27,537 nt of DNA. It comes from Mucidula mucida. Its lineage: Eukaryota > Basidiomycota > Agaricomycetes > Agaricales > Physalacriaceae. Location: NCBI GenBank assembly GCA_015501055.1, contig JADNYV010000452.1, positions 1 to 27,537 of the forward strand, in the 5' to 3' direction. Positions within the stretch are counted from its first letter, which is position 1. Every line of letters begins with the position of its first letter. Below the pieces are notes generated by a model. That model was not told the DNA's origin, did not search any database, and was given only the letters and a program-made list of their open reading frames with translations. Below are positions 10,012 to 21,007 of the stretch, in pieces. The position numbers were made by a program, and so were the translations under genes.

Positions 10012-11644
10012 GAGAAATGCGGGGATTGAATTGTGAGTAAGGTAGGATGGGTGCTGATGAGGAAAGGCGAGACAACCGAGGAGTCTTTATGTGAGGTTGA
10101 AAGCGATGGAGGCTGTGTGAGGTCCGATCAGAATGAAAATTGTAGTCCGGATTGCTGTGTAAACGTTCGATTGAGCGGCATCCCTCCATATAAAGCTGCT
10201 TGGCAGTGTTCTTCTAGAAGGCCTAGGAAGCAGCCTAGTATATTCTCGAATATATTTCACGCCACGGATCTGTCGAAAGCTATGTGCCGACTACAGCAGT
10301 CAGATTTAGAATGTCATGGGATGACAGGAGTTGAGAGCCTTACTCGACAGCACTGTTCCTCACTACGAAGTCAGAAAAGTCGCAGTGCGCCTTGCTTGTT
10401 GTCTTTTTGTACCGGCAATCGTGGGCAGGTACTATCCTAAAATCGACACGTTGCTCCCCAAAGACGACTGACAAGGCTGTAAAAATATCGTGTGAGACGA
10501 TCAACACTGCCCCGCCGACGAAGCTCGCTCACCTACACGATGCACCACAAAGTTTGATTCTTGCTGCTGTTTACTTCTAATCTTCATCGCCTCTGTAAAG
10601 AAGTGAGCCCAGGTGATACCGATACAGCTGTAGCTCTGCGTTCTCCGCCAACTCCATACACCCAACGAGAACAATGGAATGGAGCACTGCCATACATAGG
10701 AGTGAACATTGCTCAGGCAAATGGAATGGAGAGCATGAGCGCCTATCAGGTTAAGTCTTTGACAGCTCCTATAGTTAAAAAGCACGAGATTACTTGAAAT
10801 CACGATCCATCAGTCACTGTAGCAGTACTGCAATGTTCGACAAGATTGAGTCATAATCGCCCTTGGAGTGTGGCGAGCATGATGTCCTCTTGTTGTTAAC
10901 GTCAGTGCCCAGAGTTCGGCCGTCCCGCGATAGATAAGCGCCCGAGGGTCGGTCTCGGATGTGCGATGTCTACGACGGTCAGAAAATTGCGAACTCCGGC
11001 AAGCACGAATATTGGCGTATATGGAGTGAGGATCGACATCATCTCCCAACATGCGTATCGTTCAATTCTCAGGTCACGATAATCACGGAGGCGGCTTGGA
11101 ATCAACCGCTGAAAGCGCACTGCCTTTCAATATCAATGTACTGTTAATCCTAGACTTTTCTTGTAAGCCTAGTAGAAAGAATGTCTGCTAAATTGCCACT
11201 CACTTGCTTCGGCCTGCGCAACCATCGTGCCTTCCTTGCTTCATGAATAACTGGCCCGATACTCAAGAAAAAAATCCAGTGAAACGTTCAAGGTCAGCCT
11301 TGAGACAGCGAAGGCTCGTTCGGGAACATGACCGCGCGCGTCAAATTTGCGATTACTGCCATAGCCTTGTGTGAGACGAATTTCAATGTGTACGGTTCCC
11401 GTTCCGCTGGATAAGGCATCGCAGGAGAAATCGAAATAATGCCCATGACGGTTTGGGAAGAGTTCGTTGATTATACAGCCACACGATCATGGCGTTCGTC
11501 AGATCAAAGGGCATTTATCGTTCGTCCATTGCACCGCGAGAGAGGTTACAAATACAAAATTGCTGTAGATATACAAAAAACGAGCCTCCAACCTATCAGC
11601 TACTGATACAGTAGGATGGGAAATACGTAACACAGCGAAGGTCC
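10012..11644. other. spacer between the two vWA genes
   Basis: Only short frames without motifs on either strand (the longest about 135 codons at 10033-10440, plus). No third vWA copy, tRNA or transposon ends were found. It carries the presumed promoter of copy 1 and the 3' flank of copy 2. Confidence 0.5.
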
Positions 11645-12925
11645 TTAATAGCATAACTGCCGTTTGCTCGCCTTTTCCTTGGACTGCGAATCCAAGCGGC
11701 GGCCATTGCTCCCGTTAAAACCTTCGCGAGCAGGTTCGCCGAGAAATCGGTCTTCCCCGTACACACGATCGTGTCGACAATATCCTAGTGACGCATCAGA
11801 ATCGCATTACGCAGACAGAAAAGGGAACGCTAAACGCACCCGCGACGCCCGTTTCGAAGATCTCCAAGCTTTAGTCAGGTCATCGTCGAGCTCCTTCAAG
11901 AACCTTTCGGCCCCCTTGTCACAGCCAATCTGAACAAACTGGATGCCAACCTAGTCCGCGATCGCCTAGTAAGAGCGAGCGCTGAAATGAATGAAAAAAG
12001 CGTACCTGGGAGAATGGACAGTGACACTTGTCTAAAGTTTGTGGCTTTTACGATGGTGTCTCTTAACACGTTCCGGTCCGCTATAGAATAAAGAATGAGC
12101 GCATATTGTGCGACAGTAGAGAGACAGTGTTACTTGCTTCACCATCGGTGATGACCACAATGTTGAGAGGCTTGGGTCGTGCTGGGTCGTCCCTCTTGCG
12201 AGCCATGCTGCTCTCGACTGCCTGCAAGTAAGGAAACAGGATCTGATTGAGCTTGTCTCCGATCGGCGTTGCGCCTCCTGGTCGAACCGCTCTAATCAGC
12301 ACTTCAGCGTCATATACGCTCTGTCGTGAATGCGTTAGGGCATAGTCTGCTCGCAGTATAATGTCTGGTACACACCATGAGGCCTCTTCCCACTGCCGGG
12401 TGATTCAGGAAGTGGATGTCAATGCCATCCTTGTCATATCGTCCTGCATCCTCAGCTAACTTAGCAAGTGCTTGTGAGGCCTGGCATCGAAGAATTAATC
12501 CGGAGCCTGAACAAAAGAGAACAGACAAACCACAACCCAACGCGTAAGACCAACAGCTTGCCTTTATACTCCTTGCCATGCCTCTTTGCTGCCCACTGAG
12601 CATCGGCAATCGACTGATTCATCGACCAGGACATAGATTCCGAATCGTCTAGAACGAAGACAGTGTCGTAGCCTTGCAGCTTATTCGCCAGGCTTCATGT
12701 CTACTAGAACGCATTAGCAGCAGAACAACGTCGCATCTAAGGACGATGAAATACCCTCAGGATCAATGGAAGAGTACTCAGGCGGATTATCGCTAGATGA
12801 ACCGCCAAGCCGCCCGCGGAACTCTGTCAGAAAATATTAGTGCGCCACACCGACAATTATCAGCGAGGCGTACTGTCGAGAGTGCTCTTGGATTTAGAGT
12901 CGGCCGTAAAATCCTCGATGCCCAT
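11645..12925 (-). pseudogene. von Willebrand factor A domain protein, copy 2, degraded
   Basis: Same architecture and order as the gene at 8732-10011. It has start ATG 12925 (MGIEDFTADSKSK), a short linker exon with DNPPEYSSIDPE, then GYDTVFVLDDSESM, LAEDAGRYDKDGIDIHFLNH, GGATPIGDKLNQIL and NIVVITDGEAS. It continues with VGIQFVQIG, DIVDTIVCTGKTDFSANLLA and a basic end KASKRQLCY followed by TAA (11645-11647). Two frame breaks are visible. One is near 12685, where DMKPGE runs into TAA while NKLQGYDT continues in another frame. The other is near 11700, between LAKVLTGA and RRLDSQSKEK. The MIDAS loop also has Glu in place of the usual Gly (DDSESM). Most introns remain well formed, so decay looks recent, or the two breaks are assembly indels. 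Confidence 0.75.
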
Positions 12926-14143
12926 GATTATCATCACAAACTTGACGTTCGGAGGGAAAAAGTGAGGATGGGTTGGGTGGTGGTGGTGGTGATGGTGGTG
13001 GTGAATCAACAAAGGATTGAGGCGCGGGAATTAATAAAGCTGGGGGCAGGCTGTTAAAAAAAGACCGATCAAGCAGTGAGCATGACAACAACCACTTACT
13101 ATTAGGACCTAGGTAGGGCCTTTGTTCTTCGAGAGGTTTTGAGGCGATGAAGGCTGTGCACAATGGAAGGTATACAAAGGAGGCAAAAAAACTTGTGAGC
13201 ATATGATCTCGACTCTGGGACTGGGAGCTGCATATATTTTGGCAAGGAAGCATCACTGACAACTCATGTCGGGCGATGATGCTGTAGCATAGCTATCTGT
13301 GTTAGCATGTTGCTCTCAAGCGGTGAGCAGGCTAACACTATCAGTCTTTCCCAGGACCTATGTAGCCAATCCATGAGTATAGACAATACAGAACAAAGGC
13401 CCGGAACTTACTGGACAATCACCAACTATGAGGCGCAATCAACCATCAAGTTCTTTTGTTTTCACCGAGTCACTAGAAACAAATAGCTCGCCGGTAATTC
13501 TGTTCAGTGTTCTTGAATGACCAGGAGCTTAATTGTTTGCGGACGATGTTGGCAGGTACATAACCTACGATTTTGAATCCGACGACTCATTGCCTACAAC
13601 GCCAAGGAATTTCAACTTCAAACAGAAAGTGAGTGTTGAGGAAACGATATGAGATCTTCACAGTTTTCCCTAGACCATTCATCGGACGGACAAGCGGCTC
13701 TGCGAGGTCGAGTCCTCAGACCGACATATAGACAAGAATAGCTGTTCTGTATCCGAGACGCGAAGATACTCATCATACAGCCCACTGACTAATATAAATT
13801 TTCGCTTGGAATCAATCGTAGGACGCGTCTCACGCCGTCTGACCCAGCTGCAAATAGAGGGAAAGCATAGAAAGTTGACGAAAAGCGAGAAAGCTGACTA
13901 AGCGATCGCTTGGACCCGAACGAGAAGAGAGACACAAGTTACAGTAACAAGGACCCACACTCTGTTAGGTATTACAAGTATTCGTGTCTACAAGACCGTC
14001 AAGTAGTTCGAGTTATCTAGAATCGTCCTCTATGTGGATAGAATGCCTGGTATACATGATTACGTTAAAAAACTAGCATGATAGCGCGTCAGATACACAG
14101 AATTATACAAAATGGATATACATTTCGATGACAGAAAATCAAA
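12926..14143. other. intergenic stretch with a GGT-rich microsatellite
   Basis: No gene is recognised on either strand. A (GGT)n/(GAT)-interrupted microsatellite lies at about 12972-13003, about 50 bp upstream of the start of vWA copy 2, with a purine-rich flank. The right part is AT-richer and holds the 3' flank of the lipase gene. Confidence 0.5.
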
Positions 14144-16524
14144 TCATAGCAAGTCGTGCAATACGCTGTCGTATTTGTGTGGTAGATGTGCGCTTGAGAG
14201 AACATCAGTGCCGTCTACACGAATTCCGAGAGATGTTTACCTCAACATGTCTCTGGCGAAAATGATTTGGGAGAAAACCTTCTCAACATCCATGACCTCG
14301 AACAGCCGCAGCCTGTCATCCCCGGTATGGTCCTCCGAACGATGCGGTGGACACAGATCGCTGTCTCTAAGCGCCCACCATAATCGCCCTGGGGGGTAGA
14401 GTTTCCTCGGCTGCCGCATATTGGCTTCCAGCGTCTTGCGCATAGCGATGAACTGTCACGAAAATCAACGGATTATTTAACAACACCAGAGAAGACTCGT
14501 ACGAACCCAATCTGGATCCTCCGGGGAGCCCCAACCAGACTTCCACTTACCCGCCCGCTCTATCACAGCTGAATGGCCGGAATTCTGCAGCTCTCCTTCA
14601 GCCGCGGCGGCATCGCACAACCACATCGCAGCATTCCGCAGATCCGTGACAGTGCCAATCGATAGCCTTGACACAACATCGTGCGAGTAAACAAACGAAA
14701 CGATGAGGTCTTCCGCAATCTTTGACAGTGGTACATCCGTAGTGCATCTGTGAAGAAATCAATTAGACAGCAATGGGAAACAGTCTATGCATACGGTGGT
14801 GCAAAGCAGTATACTGAAACACGTCGATCAACGGGAAGCCCGCTAGATTTCACTGTTCGACAAGTCTTGACGTCCGCCCACATCTAAGAATGTTGTCAGG
14901 AGTGAAGAGGAACCCGAACGCTATACTCACTAAACCCAACATGGAAGCAACACCGGCACCCAAACTGTGGCCGCACATCACAAGGTCTACAGTCGTTGAG
15001 CATGATAAACGTCCGGGAAAGCTGCACGTACCATAATCAGGATTTTTGTGCAGTGCCTCTTGAACGGCTATCTGAACCGGTCTACCAATGTCCCCCATTG
15101 CCTTCGCCATCTGAAGAATTCCTCCGTGCACCTGATACTTGGGCGCATCCTCTTCCACCGGATGTTCCGTCGGGAAAGCGAACTGTCCCGGAACAGGTGT
15201 CTCTTCAGGCAGTGACGGCCTCGCAGGCTGAAAATCTACCGGATCGCAAGTCAAATCCACCGCAATCTCATTTAAGGACATTGTTCCGCGTATGACGAGC
15301 ACAACTTGACCCCGACTGTGATCTGCAAGGACCCAAAAGCGGGGCATGAGATGCTCCTGACCGATGACAATATCCTCGTGCGAGTGTGCCGTGCCCTTGT
15401 CATTGGAAAAAGCCGCAAAGATCTCGTGGTCGTGCTTCCCCAACAGGACGTCCCACCAAGAATACTCATCCGGGGCATTCGGCATTTCGCGCGCCGACAG
15501 GTCTCCGCTCGCCTCTGCTTCAGACGCGTTTATAGCATTCGCAAGCTGCGATTCCTCGGACCGAGCCTGCGGTGATCCAGCGGGAGGTGCGCCTGGTGTC
15601 GTAAGTGGCACGCCGAAGAACAGCAGACTGGCGCCACCGTAGCCATACAGGACCATTTTGGAAAGTCGTCGTAATGTGGCCTTGAGAGCGCCGTTGGATA
15701 GCCGTTGGGGTTCAACAAATGTCTGAGGGTTTATCTTTGTGCGAACGGGCTTTGCACGGAAAAACATGGATCGAGCGCGTGAAGGGGCTTCACCGATATC
15801 GGCTGCTATAATTTGGGCGCGGTCGTCGCCCGGAAAGATCACATCGGAAGTGACGCGCACGCGGGAGCCTCGACGCGCGCGCAGCGACTCGAGGCTACGG
15901 GGTGGCTCGCGCACATGTATTTCTTTGAGGTGCGGGAAGAAGCCTTTCTCTTGCCATTCTTGGGTGACACCTTGTAGGGAGACCCAAGCGATAATTCCGC
16001 GCGTTATCTGGGTGACGCCGTAATGTTTCGCAGGGAGATGATTACCATCCTCACCTTCAGCGGACCATTCTCGCCGTACCAAAGCTACAAAAGAAACCAA
16101 AGAGAAGGACGCCTCGTGGCTACCAGGAAATATGACGGTCAGGGCGTTTATAGAACTGTGGGCTGCAGAAATAGATGTCGATGTTATATATTCGCTCAGG
16201 AAAATGGGCGCGAGTGTTATCTGTTCAACGAGCGTGATGACGGACGCCACAGCACCACTAAGCACTGGTGCAGCGACCTGGTTACCACCGAATAGGGTAT
16301 GGTCGACCACGATAGATGTGGCCTTGGTGGCAGTAGAGATGATACCTCGCGTTACCGAGAACTGGAGAAATATCAACGGTAAATCTCTGGGGTCGAGTAA
16401 CTGAAAGACTTACTCCCAGTCGAGTGCCCGCCTTGGCGGCAGAGAAACCTAGCGCTGCAGCAGAGGAGGCAAAGTCGAGGCTCTGCCTCGAGTAGGAATC
16501 CCAGTTATCTATAATACTCACCAT
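14144..16524 (-). CDS. class 3 lipase (triacylglycerol/diacylglycerol lipase-like)
   Basis: Seven exons join perfectly: 16524-16414, 16361-15032, 14986-14931, 14883-14795, 14747-14507, 14452-14241 and 14192-14144, giving 2088 nt and 695 aa; introns are 45-54 nt. The start ATG 16524 lies in ACCATGG. The N-terminal third has hydrophobic stretches (about residues 60-110 and near MVLYGYGGASLLFFG), suggesting membrane association. The hydrolase half shows WVLADHSRGQVVLVIRGT (oxyanion region), the nucleophile elbow C-GHSLG-A with Ser488, and the likely catalytic Asp552 in VYSHDVVSRLS. The C-terminal AHLPHKY supplies candidate catalytic His682 or His685, and the last, tiny exon carries it. The family hydrolyses acyl glycerols; the layout (long N-terminus, membrane segments) resembles sn-1-specific diacylglycerol lipases. 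All exons are open and no frame breaks were seen. Confidence 0.92.
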
Positions 16525-17491
16525 GGTCGTGAAGGGCTACCAAACTGAGATGACGACGAGAAGGTAGCATAAATGATTTGGCGTGACCCCATGTGAAACT
16601 CCTTCTGGGCCTTCGGAGGTCCGGCCGTGCTGCGGACCCCGACGTTCCTCGAAATGGTAAGTAGACTCCCGGCCGGCTGGTACATATCAACTTCGACGCA
16701 GGGCCGGGTTCACTCAAGGCCCGACATACAACGTCGGAGAAGCACCTCAATGACTACTGTCTATGAAAACCCTTTGAAAGCTCCAAGGAGTCTCCTTTTG
16801 CTTTGCTCTCGCTCAAGTGCATGTGGCTTCCGCGGGACTCCTGCGGGAGTCATGGGTTCGACGTTCAATAGCGGCTACTTGTTCTTCGAGTCAGCATTCT
16901 CCGCATCGTTCATACAGTTTGTAACAAACGAGTCACCAGGCTCCAATTCAAGCGATCAAGCTCAAGTTTCACCACCGCATTTCATTGTGCTAAGAAGTGT
17001 AGGAGGCGATCACTGCCGACTAGTGTTTAGCGCAACAACACAAGATTAAGGACATAACAGTGCGCCATAAATTGGTAATCCCCTAGCCTGAAATTACAAA
17101 GTATGTACCGGAGGATGCATTGTACCGTACATCTGACGGTGGGAGCATTAAATCGCGTGCATCAAGACCGGGAGATGGCCGTGGATGGCCGTGCGTATTG
17201 AACCGAGCAGGAAGCTGTGTGCCACAGTATTTGCAGCAAGAAATGTGGCCAGCTCAGGTGTATTATGACATGCTAACGCGTTCAAGGTTGGCGGGACTCG
17301 GATGCCCAGCGTCCCAGGACAGGCCACGTGAGCGCATTTCAAGCCGGATACAGCGGCCCGAAGCACTCAGCAAACGCTCAGCCTGGCACAATTCTAATCA
17401 TTTTGACTAGGCAACAATATAAAAGAAAGATGCGAATGAAATGGCGAAAACAGCAAAGTCAAAAACATTTATAAAGTCCAAGCCACGGAAT
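16525..17491. other. intergenic stretch between lipase and peroxygenase
   Basis: Holds the lipase 5' flank and the peroxygenase 3' flank. Frames of up to 140 codons exist on the plus strand (16627-17049), but they show no motif, no TATA and no exon chain. I do not call a gene. Confidence 0.5.
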
Positions 17492-18531
17492 TTACTGAGG
17501 TCCAACAACGTCCAGGTCATCACCGGGGGAAGTCCTGACCCAAGCGCATTGCCCTTCACTAGTGACCCAATCCGAAGTCTCGAAAATGATCTTTTCAATG
17601 GGATGGATCGTATCGCCCGTGATGGGGACAGGCGACCTCTGCCAACCCTCTTCGATTGGGAGACGTTCCTCCCTAAAGAACACATCGACGAATCTGCAAC
17701 ACAGTCAGCCAACTTGAAATCCCCCTTGCACCGACGGCAAACTCACTTCTTCGGCGCCTCCCCGGTGGTCGCATTGCCCATAACACTCAGATAGAGCGCG
17801 CTCTCCCTGGTCCGGATGGTCATCTCGCTGAACGTGTTATGCGTCTGATTGTTGTCCCTCAACGACTGCTGCAGACGCTCGTGCTGAACAGCCCCAGCAG
17901 AGGAGGCATTGTAATTATCCGATCCCGGGTTCGAGTTGGCCAAGACGGTGTAGATCTCCTCGTTGAACTCCCAGTTGCTGCCGAGGGCTTCGTCCATACG
18001 GGAGATGGACGCGTCGTGCTCGATGTTGCCGTGGCTACATGTTCGAGTCAAGATAAACATAAAGCGAGAGGGTTGGTGAAGACGAACAGTCTGACGTCCT
18101 GCAAGCTGAAGGCATCCCAAGCGTACGTCGAGGTCAAGGTACTGACTCTGGCAGCGAGGAGAATCACCTCGGGTTGGACATTGAAGCCATCTTTAAAGAT
18201 TAAGAAAACATCTGATTAGTGTAGGTGCCAAAGCCTCACCATTCCCCGCTTTCATCATGATCGGAATAGTGATGTTCTTGCCGTCGCGAGGAAGATAACC
18301 ATGATTGGCAAGACTGTGTAAGTTGAAAGCTCCTTAGAAGTGCATAGCGCGTGAAAGAAAATACACCGACGCGTTCAATCCAGGACAAGGGCTCCTGACA
18401 TCGTCGGGACCAGGCGCAATGAATTGATGATCCTCGTCACTAAGATGATGACCGCCACCGGGGAAAGCACTAGCTTGCTTGAGAAGGGCAAGAGCGGGAA
18501 GAACAAAGAACAAGGACGAGATGTAAACCAT
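17492..18531 (-). CDS. short-type unspecific peroxygenase (heme-thiolate, chloroperoxidase family)
   Basis: Uses H2O2 to oxygenate organic substrates through a cysteinate-bound heme, outside the cell. Five exons join in frame: 18531-18371, 18313-18240, 18190-18088, 18034-17747 and 17693-17492 (828 nt, 275 aa; introns 49-57 nt). Residues 1-22 look like a signal peptide (hydrophobic FFVLPALALL, then ASA). The proximal motif S-PCP-GLNALANHGYLP has heme-ligand Cys49. The distal motif GNIEHDASISR supplies Glu118-His119-Asp120 (the EHD set of short peroxygenases). Glu190 in RTRESALY lies 71 residues after His119, where the acid-base Glu is expected. The C-terminal hallmark FFREERLPIEEGW is followed by RSPVPIT. 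Asn-x-Ser/Thr sites (for example NYNAS, NQTHN) fit secretion. The gene is complete with no missing key residue. A TATA-like box lies about 60 nt upstream. Confidence 0.95.
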
Positions 18532-19647
18532 GGTGAATAAGATAGAAGGAAGTGAGCGAGATGCCTTTCCTCCTCAACAGCCATGGGTTTTATACGCTCG
18601 TCAACGTAAAGCTTCCCCAACTTCTCAGCATGGCTCATCGTGAGCATGCGGTAAACCGGCGCCTGTGATTGGGTAAAATTGCTAGAACGAATGACCTGGG
18701 AGTTGCCGATGTTGGTACAAAAGCGAGAGTCATGACTGGACAGCCGCCGATCCGCCGACATGCGGTGATACATCCAGTCATCCGCATCCTTCACGCTTCC
18801 AGGCTGAGTAAAGAGAAGGTTCTGACGTCGTCACAAGCGACGGAGGGAGGACTTTGCTGCGGATACACGATGTGAGATCAAGAAGTTCTGACAAAAAGGT
18901 CCGCTGCGTAGATGATTGTCGCGGCGTGTTACATACTACGAACAATTGTCAATGAACGCGGAAAAGATGTGGGAAAATGCCCGACCCACTCTTCTCCTTT
19001 TGATGTCATCTCTCGCCACTCACATTTCTCGTATTATCCATCTCGCAGAACCCCGGCCTTATTGATTCCTATAGTGCCTAGCGAGAACAGTGATATCAAG
19101 GCCTTGACACTTTCTTCATCTGGTTGGTCGCAAGGCCGTCGATTCCTGCTTCAACCGCCACACCTAGAATAAATTCTCGACGCGCTCAAGAAATTCGGGG
19201 TACTCACTTGGCCAGAGGGAGGCCTCAAGATATTGGTGCTGGGGAGCCGATCTCACGTCACTTTTGTATCAAGCCTTCATTTGCGAACGATAATAGCACG
19301 AGTTGAATACTTAGCAAACCGATACTTAACAGTGTAGCAACGTGGCGGCTCTTCGCGCGTCTTTTCTGAGTCGCGACGGGAATACGACTGAAATCAGTTT
19401 GTAAGTCGTAATGAACATCAAGTAGAAACACTAACACGCCAATTCACAGCCCATATAGTCAACGTTAACATAATAGGGACACATACTTGACCTTCGATAT
19501 CAGCGTGTGTCAGGGAAAGAGATGACTGCGCGAGTGCTAAACTTCTTGATGGAAGGACCAGAAAAACAATGGCAGAGCCACAACCAAAGCGATGATACAG
19601 CGGAAAGAAAGATGTTCTACAGATGATTCAATAGTGAGCAGGCAAAA
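18532..19647. other. intergenic stretch between peroxygenase and Spt4
   Basis: Contains the peroxygenase promoter at its left end and the Spt4 3' flank at its right end. Frames of 60-139 codons on both strands carry no motif. Nothing else is recognised. Confidence 0.5.
18588..18594 (-). promoter_or_regulatory. TATA-like box of the peroxygenase gene
   Basis: The minus strand reads GTATAAAACCC here, 57-63 nt upstream of the peroxygenase ATG at 18531. The spacing suits a short 5' UTR. Inferred from sequence only. Confidence 0.5.
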
Positions 19648-20135
19648 TCAATCTTGCTCTGCGGCCGTCAGATCGCGTGGTCGGTATGTGACCTCCTGGT
19701 CGCGAAGTTCAGCTTCAATATCCTCAGGTATCCTCCCTTTCACGCGGACAGCGTATATCCCGCGCACAAATGTACCTACACATGCATATGTGTCAGCAAA
19801 GCGCGAACAGAATAGAAGGAAAACGGACTAGTTCGCTGCCATTTAGCTACCCAGCTCTTCTCCGGGCTGATCATCGCTATCATGCCGTCAAAGTACTGCG
19901 ATGTGCAGCTCAATATCCGTTCGGGATTGCCTTCAAGCTGAGGCAGAAAAGCACATTTTAGCTATACACTGCTGCAGCCGTAGGACACGCTTACATGCAG
20001 GACGTTCTCGCAGTTGGGACAGCCGTTGGCGCGAAAGTCACCACTGGTCTGAATGATGGAACATAGCATACATGCCCTATTGTTCCGGCTTTTGGGCATG
20101 GGAATGATTTCTGGGACTTCCTTTTCGTGCGACAT
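19648..20135 (-). CDS. SPT4: transcription elongation factor Spt4
   Basis: Spt4 is the small zinc-binding partner of Spt5 (DSIF) and keeps RNA polymerase II processive in the nucleus. Three exons join exactly: 20135-19995, 19937-19829 and 19775-19648 (378 nt, 125 aa; introns 57 and 53 nt). The zinc site is C22-MLC25 with C39-PNC42 in FRANGCPNCENVL. Next come GNPERILSCTSQYFDGMIAM and SPEKSWVAKWQRTS. The last exon gives the family end, F-x-x-GIYAVRVKGRIP, and the tail stops TAA-free in TGA (19648-19650). The length matches the roughly 100-120 aa typical of eukaryotic Spt4. It is divergently paired with the membrane protein at 20207. Confidence 0.95.
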
Positions 20136-20206
20136 GATGGCGGTTGCAGATCAAGCTGTAGATGGACACGTGATCATCGCGACGCTCTTTTGCAAAAACC
20201 ACCAAC
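20136..20206. promoter_or_regulatory. 71-bp bidirectional promoter / shared 5' region
   Basis: The start codons of Spt4 (minus, 20135) and the single-pass membrane protein (plus, 20207) are separated by only 71 bp, so both promoters and 5' UTRs must share or overlap this DNA. No TATA box is seen, which is usual for a housekeeping gene such as Spt4. Confidence 0.7.
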
Positions 20207-20755
20207 ATGTCCATGGTCATTCCCGATGCCGCACCAGAAGTCAAACGTCGCGCACTGGCTTATGTGTTGTGTTTCTTTCTCGCCTTTTTCGTATTCTCAA
20301 TAACCGTCGCGTGTTGCTTGGCTGCCCGCCGGAAGAGATCCAGGCGGTACAATAAGCGCATTTACATTCTAGTAGGTACCAATACTTGGAAGCAACTCTA
20401 CACTTACTAATTAGAACTATAGACAAACAACCGCTCTTCATTGCACGACCAGTCCGCGCCGACTACTCCTGTTCGCCCGTCTATCTCCCAACGCTCCTCC
20501 TTGCCCGATTCCCTGAAGTCAAATCGCCTCTCTACTATGATCGCCTCGCCTGTAAGGGCTCCAAAGCGACCACTGAACGTCGAGAAGTGTTCCAAGTCGA
20601 CTACCGCATGCCCTTCTCAGTGCTTGGGGTGTCTAATTCAAGATGTAGACTCCAACTTCTCGCCCTCTTGCTCGCCGCTGCTCCTAGATGGACAGAAGAC
20701 TCCTACTCCTTTGACTCCCGTTATGAGCCGTCGTTGTTCCTTGGTTGAAAGTTGA
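20207..20755 (+). CDS. hypothetical single-pass membrane protein
   Basis: Two exons, 20207-20371 and 20423-20755, join in phase 0 (498 nt, 165 aa). The 51-nt intron is textbook: gtaggt donor, TTACTAAT branch site, ctatag acceptor. The short N-terminus has several charged residues (VKRR). A strong transmembrane helix lies at about residues 16-41 (ALAYVLCFFLAFFVFSITVA, then CCLAA), followed by a basic stop-transfer stretch RRKRSRR. The remainder is Ser/Pro/Thr-rich with SxxSP/TPxTP-like sites and a small Cys cluster (C-P-S-Q-C-x-x-C). By the positive-inside rule the basic C-terminal part should be cytosolic. No family is recognised. It shares a 71-bp upstream region with Spt4 and is convergent with the gene at 21008-22162. 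Confidence 0.75.
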
Positions 20756-21007
20756 AGTTTGGAACTACTACTACGCTGTGCCCTCGAATTGTTGTATGAC
20801 TGGAAACCAAACTTCTCATCTGAAGAGCATCATTGAGATCTAAACCTGCTCTCTGAACTCGGTCCAGGGAATCTTCCTTTCTTGACGTCCTGGGTATGTT
20901 TCCATTCGAGTTATCGGTCCAATCAGAAATGGCATTCGTTACAATCAATACGTGTGATGAAATACAAGTATGTACAACGAGCGCAGTCTTCACGAAAAGC
21001 ATAGTGA

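Noticed and set aside
12972..13003. GGT repeat as a possible array or CRISPR-like structure.
   Set aside because: Simple trinucleotide microsatellite with no spacers, in a eukaryotic context.
14560..14592. A GTAAGT inside lipase exon 5 with a downstream GGAG acceptor, giving a possible 32-nt intron.
   Set aside because: Removing 32 nt breaks the frame and is shorter than any other intron here. Reading through gives a continuous stretch ending in DPDW, which joins properly to the next exon.
16855..16870. GGGTTCGACGTTC, resembling a tRNA T-loop.
   Set aside because: No cloverleaf arms or acceptor stem could be built around it.
14144..18531. Lipase and peroxygenase as a two-gene metabolic cluster.
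   Set aside because: They are same-strand neighbours nearly 1 kb apart with no shared regulatory motif, transporter or biosynthetic core gene. Adjacency alone is not enough.
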